Positions 58,739 to 64,000 of a stretch of 64,000 nucleotides of DNA are shown piece by piece. Numbering within the stretch: the stretch's first letter is position 1; the number at the start of each line of letters is the position of its first letter. Origin of the DNA: Hemerocallis citrina (taxonomy: Eukaryota > Streptophyta > Magnoliopsida > Asparagales > Asphodelaceae); assembly GCA_017893485.1 (NCBI GenBank), contig CM030366.1, positions 102,002,953 to 102,066,952 on the forward strand, written 5' to 3'. The notes below the pieces were generated by a model. It made no database searches and was not told where the DNA came from. It was given only the letters and a program-made list of their open reading frames with translations. A program made the translations under genes and the position numbers.

Positions 58739-59722
58739 CTGATACTGATATATCTATACATATTTTAGTGTTCTTTAAATGGTTTACTCTCTAAATGTTT
58801 TAATCTATAACTTACTATTCCATACCTTATCTTCTACTGAACAAATATTTTTCGTGTTGTTTTATTTGAGCAATTTATGTTGAAAGATTGGTTTCGATAT
58901 TTGAGTGTGAGTCTCTAGAGGGTGTGTGACCCTAGTATACCGACAGTTGAGATATTTATGTTTGGGCCTATTGAGGCATTTTAGTTGATTAGTTTTTAAG
59001 TTAAGTCCGGTGGGGTACACAAACTCTAGGAGATTCGTAAAGTAATTAAATAACCTAAATGATAAGGACATGCACTAGTGGTAATATGATGAACGAGAAC
59101 ATGGGTTATGGACCTCAGTATGGCTTGCAGTGTGAGATAATCCCCAGAATTATCCAGGTGTGAGTGAAATAGTCTCCGAAATTACATGTGGTGTGGGATT
59201 GATCTCCAGAATTATCGGAGTCGAGGCGACGCACATATGGTATTCGTATGATGAGGTGCCATTGCTTGCGGTGTGGGATTTCTCGAAGATTCCCAGGTGT
59301 GAGTGAAATAGTCTCCGGAATTATCTGTGGATAGAGTTTGACCTCCGGAATTATCGGGACGTAGGATAATACTTACAGTTTATCTTTATCTCATAGTAGT
59401 CATCGTAGTAGGATTAGTTGTATGGTGGGGGATTAAACCCTATTAAGTGGAGACGTTAAGGGCTTGCACCGGACCTATGTAGAGTGGGATAAATAGACTC
59501 CGACAAGTACGCATTAGAGAGTCAGCATATAGAATTGTGTTTTCTTGACTTGGTTTCATGCATGTGTTTTCCTATTTTCTACACTTGACACTTAGTCTAG
59601 CTTCACTTGTTGTGTTTTCGCATTTCGTGATTTCCCTATATTCACTAACTCCTATTTATTTCCTGTTGTTGATGAATCCATGCTTTACCTATGTTGCTTG
59701 TTTTATGTCACTCACACTTTTA

Positions 59723-59751
59723 TGGCTGACCCCTTTAGTTTTGGGGGTTAG
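59723..59751 (+). promoter_or_regulatory. Conserved CCCC/GGGG hairpin in LTR C
   Basis: GGCTGACCCCTTTAGTTTTG then GGGGTTAG, about 295 bp before the LTR end, preceded by CACTCACAC. Confidence 0.5.
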
Positions 59752-60546
59752 AGTTATCTCTAGCCTCATATTTTACAAGTGATTACCTATAGCTTGGGAT
59801 TTGGATGCTTGAATTAAAGTAATGTAATGGATTCCGTGATTTTGTAAGAGAAAGTGTTGTAAAGAAAGAAAGTTTGTAATTCAAGGTGCATGTATTTCCG
59901 TTGTGCTATGCAAATATTATGGTAATAAAATTTTGAGAAAAATTTTACTGGTATTTTGGGCTGTGTTTAATATTATATTTGAAGTTGGTGCTGGGAATTG
60001 TGCCACGTATTTTTAAGATATCATATTGGAAATTCGGAGCGTTACAAGACCATCCTCCTCACAAAGTTACGTTTTTTTGGAATCCGTTTGGAGGATTTTC
60101 TAGTCTAACCGCACTATAAATGTTCTAAGTAATTTAATATATACGACACGATTATAAATACAACTCAATCTACAATATCGTCGACCGATCAACAACTATT
60201 CCACCATATAAATTCATCAAAGTACTACTTACAAATTTCTACTACAAATTTTTTAGGCAATTTTAATATATGGTAAAATATTGGAAAGAGACAAAAACAA
60301 TTTAAAAATCAACACAATTACAATTACTAAGGCAAAGATTTAATCATTACCTTACAAAATAAATCTGAATTTCGCCAATGTAGGTTTCGTGGCCGAACTA
60401 GGGTTTTGTTTTTAGGATGACAGTTAGATTTGGACGTTTGGAGTAGAGATTGGGAGAGAGAGATTATATGGGGATCGAAGAGGAGGAGCGGACTGAGGTG
60501 GAGGAGCAAACGGAGGAGGAGAGGTTTCAGTTTGGGGAGCAACGTA

Positions 60547-60550
60547 CGAA

Positions 60551-60605
<55 letters not shown>
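60547..60605. repeat. (GA)n microsatellite in the right foldback arm
   Basis: Nearly pure GA repeats. Confidence 0.95.
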
Positions 60606-60607
<2 letters not shown>

Positions 60608-60946
60608 CGTCTGAATGATAGAGGAGGGAAGTGAGAGAGGAGTTGCCGGAGTGAGAAATTCACGATTTCGGAGATACTGGGTTTGAGTTCATCCAAAAAC
60701 GAAATAAAGAGTGGGGAGAAGTCGATGAGGAAGAAGAACCGTATACAGTTCTAAGGTTATATCTATGCCTTAATCCGTCCTTGGCAATGACGGGTTAAGG
60801 CAATATTTTTTTTTATAAAATTTAGCCTTAACCCGCCGTTGCCAACGATGGGTTAAGGCTAAATTTTATAAAAAAATATATGGACAACGGCCCAGATCAA
60901 CGTTCGCACGGGTCTGTGCACACAGACCCGTTTGCAATCGAAGAAG

Positions 60947-60948
<2 letters not shown>

Positions 60949-61030
<82 letters not shown>
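60949..61030. repeat. (TA)n-(GA)n compound microsatellite
   Basis: TA repeats to about 60990, then AG repeats; right flank of the large foldback. Confidence 0.95.
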
Positions 61031-61032
<2 letters not shown>

Positions 61033-61230
61033 AAATAAATAAAGGAGTTGTTTTGGGGGGGATTTGAATTTATGTTTTGGGGGGAAACTTTGGGGGGGGG
61101 GGGGGGGAGGGATGTGTTTTGTGAGGTTAGATCAAATAAATAAAGGAGTTGTTTTGGGGGGGATTTGAATTTATGTTTTGGGGGGAAACTTTGGGGGGGG
61201 GGGGGGAGGGATGTGTTTTGTGAGATTAGA
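61033..61230. repeat. 101-bp direct duplication with G runs
   Basis: AAATAAATAAAGGAGTTGTT starts both copies (61033, 61134). Each contains a 12-16-bp G run. It is part of a partial ACTAG-start repeat whose 3' part continues to 61297 (GAGAGCCACTTGATAGC). Confidence 0.85.
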
Positions 61231-61293
61231 TCTGGGCCTTTAATTTTGGGGGGATTGAAGGAGAGCCACTTGATAGCATTCTTTGTGTTTTAT

Positions 61294-61297
<4 letters not shown>

Positions 61298-61360
<63 letters not shown>
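61298..61360. repeat. (TA)n microsatellite
   Basis: Left flank of the MITE. Confidence 0.95.
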
Positions 61361-61364
<4 letters not shown>

Positions 61365-61718
61365 CCCTTCGGTTGCACACTACTTTTGGTGAGCACTCCG
61401 TGAGTACTCATGAAATAGAGCGCCTATGACAAATCTGGACCGCTCATATTGTTCTATATACCTTAGATAGCCTAACAATAAAAAATCAAGTAATTTGAAG
61501 TTCATTTGCCCATCCATCATGCTGTTAGAATTTCCAGCCATACAATTTTGTAATGATGTAAATCATGGGCAAATGAACTTCAAATTACTTGATTTTTTAT
61601 TGTTAGGCTATCTAAGGTATATAGAACAATATGAGCGGTTCGGATTTGTCATAGGTGCTCTATTTCGTGAGTGCTCACGGAGTGCTCACCAAAGTAGTGT
61701 GCAACCGAAGATTTGTCT
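61361..61718. mobile_element. Hairpin MITE, 358 bp, in (TA)n
   Basis: The arms 61361-61512 and 61565-61718 are near-perfect reverse complements around a loop of about 52 bp. Ends: AGTCCCCTTCGGTTGCACAC on the left, GTGTGCAACCGAAGATTTGT on the right. TA repeats on both sides. Non-coding; a transcript would form a 150-bp stem. Confidence 0.85.
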
Positions 61719-61730
61719 ATATATATATAT

Positions 61731-62260
61731 ACTAGCTTTGCCCGTGGGCACGTGCCTACGGCACATTTTCGGAACGATACAAAATACGAAAAGCCATGTA
61801 AACAATAAAACAATAATTATGTAGCTCAAGTTTGAATAGTATGACAATAATTAGTTATAAATAAAAGTCTGTTTCCATTAATATATGTTGAAAAATAATT
61901 ATAAATGGAGGTATAAAATCTAACTTCTTAGAACATTAACTGTGGAAAATAATGAAATTTAATTGTTGAAGAGATATTTGCTATTAAAAATTCTGAAAAT
62001 TTATAAAAACGAATCTTAAAATCTAAATTTCTAAGTAAATAAAGAAAGAATTGGATAGAGAGATAGAGAGAGAGAGAGAGAAATATGAAAAAGTAAAGAG
62101 AAAAGAGATGGATAGTAATAAAGTAATGAGTTTTTTAGGGGGGGAAATTTGGTTTTTGGGTTTGAAATTTTGGAGGGAAAATGTGTTTTGTGAGGTTTGA
62201 TATGGACCTTTGATTTTGGGGGAATTGATTGTGAGCCACTTGATAGCTTTCTTTGTAATT

Positions 62261-62263
<3 letters not shown>
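61731..62263 (+). mobile_element. Dispersed ACTAG-start repeat, third copy
   Basis: ACTAGCTTTGCCCGTGGGCA...GAGCCACTTGATAGC, with (TA)n at both ends (61718-61730 and 62264-62316). The middle differs from the 51774 copy. Confidence 0.6.

Positions 62264-62316
<53 letters not shown>
62264..62316. repeat. (TA)n microsatellite
   Basis: Right boundary of the TA-linked chain of elements. Confidence 0.95.
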
Positions 62317-62318
<2 letters not shown>

Positions 62319-62368
62319 AGAATAATTCGTAGTTTTCAACTGTGGCCTCAAAATAGAAAAGGCCGAAG

Positions 62369-64000
62369 TTTTTTTTTTTTTTTTTTTTGAGGAAAAGGTG
62401 GAATCTGGCTACCCTGATTCATTAATAAGAGCTTAACGAAACAAACCCAGAGTACTGGGCCAAAGTACAAACTACAGATAGAAAATAAAATATACATAAA
62501 GTAACATGACGCGTACAAACAACAAATCTCTCCAACAACCTTAGAGGGTGGGCCGACAACTAAGCTCGGTCCAGCAAAATTGTAAGTACGTCAGTTTAGC
62601 TTCGTACAGTGCCTCCACGGCACATGCACACCCACCTGAAACTAGTCTGGCAGGATTTTATCACCCGCCGATCCCTGCCTTCTCCTCGCTAGGGGACCCC
62701 ATCTTTCGGTCCAAGCCCCGCAGATCGAATTCTGACCCCACGGCACATGCACAGTGATCGCACCCTCCCACCATCTCCATCACTCATCCTACAAATGTGC
62801 CAATCGCTCTCACAGCCGCTACCAAAGAGATAGTCGTGAAAAGGATACCTTCACCTCTCACACGATAGCACTTTCTCAAGCGATTTCTCACCAACCAACT
62901 ATCTCGCTCACCCCACCAAACACCACACTCCAGGAGAGAGCCGTGGAGAGGATACATTCACCTCTCTCATGCTCTAGCTCTCTCCGGCGATTTCTCACCA
63001 CACAGACTTATCTCGACTCATACTCCTAATCTGAGGGAAGAGCCGACGCTGTCACGAGCCAGTGGCCAAAGCTGGAGAAAGCTCAAAAGCCTGATAGTGG
63101 CGCTGTGATGACTGCACTGGCGATATCGTAGGACAGTCAAACGCGCAAATAATGGAGGGACCCCATCTTCGGGCCCAAGCCCACAATCATGCAAAATAGC
63201 GTACTACGGGAGGGGGTGCATCTTTTCTTCGTTCCGATCACACTTGAACCCCAGATTCATGGCATTCGCGACAACAGGTGCGGGAGGATGCTCTGGCACA
63301 ACATAGTCGCTCCGCGACAGTTGAGACAAGTATCCCAAAAGTAGAGACAAGTGAGCGCACACCACGAAGGGACCCCAACTTTGGGCCCAAGCTCCACAAT
63401 CGTGCACAACATCATAACCCATTCATCATAGCGACCTGCAGATAGAGAAGCACACCCGGCTTCTTCACACGCACTACCAACCCTTGCAAAACCCCAATTA
63501 TAACCGCAGATCGCCGTAATTGGCTCCGAGAGTGTGGACATGGTGGCAAGCGCGAAGAACATCCGGACAAACATCTAGCAAAGCCAACCAACCCCAATCT
63601 AACCCAAACCCCAACCCCAATCAACTCATCCCCAAACCCCCGATTCCAAAAGCAACCCAGATCTGGACGCAAAGTCGTAGATCTGGTGCCCCTCGCCGAT
63701 GCACGCCTGGACGCGTCGCACGCCGGCCCTTCGCCGCCGCCTGGACGCGTCGCAAGACGCACGTCGCATTCGTCGCACGCTGGCGTCCCAGATCTGGAGG
63801 GCGGTCACGAGAGCGTCAGAGATCCATGGCGATGGGTGAGTAGGGTTCGCGCGAGGTCATCGGAGGAGGGAGGGGAGCGGATGCGGAGGGCGTAGTCGGG
63901 GAAGGAAGGGGGAATGGGACGGAGGTGAGTTGGTTGCGAACCCAGTCGCGGCGGGAGAGGGGTGGAGAGAAAGGCGTTGCGGATCTGGGCGTCGATCGGC
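62369..64000 (-). mobile_element. Probable LINE-derived retroposon with poly(A), partial
   Basis: A 21-base T run (62369-62389) followed by GAGGAAAAGGTGGAATCTGG and CTGATTCATTAATAAGAGCT reads, on the minus strand, as a 3' end of the plant LINE type with a poly(A) tail. The sequence becomes GC-rich to the right (63600-64000), with repeated GGACGCGTCGCA and AGATCTGG words. Only short overlapping frames are present, so any coding capacity is degraded or lies beyond the edge. Could also be a retroposed transcript of another kind. Confidence 0.35.

Larger units (their letters stand above)
56701..60046 (+). mobile_element. Solo LTR C (3.3 kb), TSD agacc
   Basis: Starts TATAATACCCCG (canonical TG mutated to TA), ends CGGAGCGTTACA, and is flanked by perfect TSD agacc (56696-56700, 60047-60051). 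No primer binding site or coding interior. Related to the LTR of element 2: shared GGCCTATAT...CAGCCGTC promoter block (57623-57650), a run of CAGTCGACC-type words (58549-58738) and the CTGACCCC...GGGGGTTAG hairpin (59723-59751). It also shares the 'CTCCGGAATTATC' spaced words at 59120-59365. Confidence 0.9.
52262..60948. mobile_element. Large foldback element made of about 340-bp hairpin units
   Basis: The outer arms mirror each other: CGGTTGCAAACGGGTCTGTG at the left end and its near-complement at the right end (to 60948), followed inward by matching CCTTAACCCGTCGTTGC and CTCTCCCCACTC segments. Inside, seven direct units (53087 to about 55430) face four inverted units (55726 to 56700, continued at 60047-60120 after LTR C). 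Centre 55430-55690. Net length without LTR C is about 5.3 kb. TA-rich sequence lies on both outer sides. No transposase is recognised. Confidence 0.75.

Noticed and set aside
63412..63843. Overlapping frames of about 105-116 codons on both strands near the right edge
   Set aside because: GC-rich sequence gives chance open frames on both strands; none has recognisable motifs, and they conflict with each other.

Overview
The window is repeat-dense nuclear DNA of a flowering plant, probably a eudicot. The evidence is the set of plant-type LTR retrotransposons (a Tekay/Del-like chromovirus, a Tat-like 3' end, a Ty1/copia deletion derivative), a CACTA (En/Spm) transposon with spliced genes, (TA)n-embedded inverted-repeat elements, AT-rich spacers and TATA-box promoters. 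I see no convincing ordinary host gene, no rRNA, no functional tRNA and no CRISPR. Nearly everything is mobile DNA, and many junctions can be read from TG...CA ends plus target-site duplications (TSDs).

Left block (1-15126). Element 1 (minus strand) enters from the left edge. It shows an open partial ORF (1-383), a primer binding site and a 5.4-kb LTR (565-5940) carrying about 32 copies of a 61-bp repeat. It is inserted 17 codons into the gag gene of element 2 (minus strand, LTR 6226-10798), whose U3 holds a 2.1-kb foldback element (8271-10365) inside a (TA)n tract. Element 2 sits in an exon of an antisense extra ORF of the gypsy-type transposase family. That ORF belongs to the 3' part of a plus-strand Tat-like element, followed by 255-bp tandem repeats, a polypurine tract and a 3' LTR (14589 to about 15126).

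Middle block (15127-51429). A short unidentified spliced-looking stretch is split by a copia-derived element (15904-18791). A Tekay-like element begins at 19345. It has a full 5' LTR with two tRNA-like (A box/B box) cassettes, a coiled-coil ORF where gag is expected, and a pol gene with one frameshift and one stop. Its 3' LTR is split by two later insertions: solo LTR A (27735-32211, TSD gaaat) and LTR B (32951-49841, TSD cctat). LTR B is itself split by a 15.1-kb CACTA element (32979-48098, TSD taa). The CACTA contains a 5,412-bp tandem duplication that looks identical apart from 2 nt at the junction, two copies of a spliced TNPA-like gene, and 310-bp repeat arrays in the introns.

Right block (51430-64000). 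A chain of (TA)n-separated elements includes several copies of a dispersed ACTAG-start repeat and an 8.7-kb foldback element (52262-60948). The foldback is built from about 340-bp units that each contain a hairpin, and its right arm holds solo LTR C (56701-60046, TSD agacc). A 358-bp hairpin MITE follows (61361-61718), then a poly(A)-tailed, probably LINE-derived minus-strand sequence to the window edge.

The genes here do not form a host pathway. Most are broken pieces of transposition machinery. The two TNPA-like genes are the only multi-exon genes that look intact. Insertion order can be deduced: CACTA is younger than LTR B, which is younger than the Tekay-like element; element 1 is younger than element 2, which is younger than the Tat-like element.
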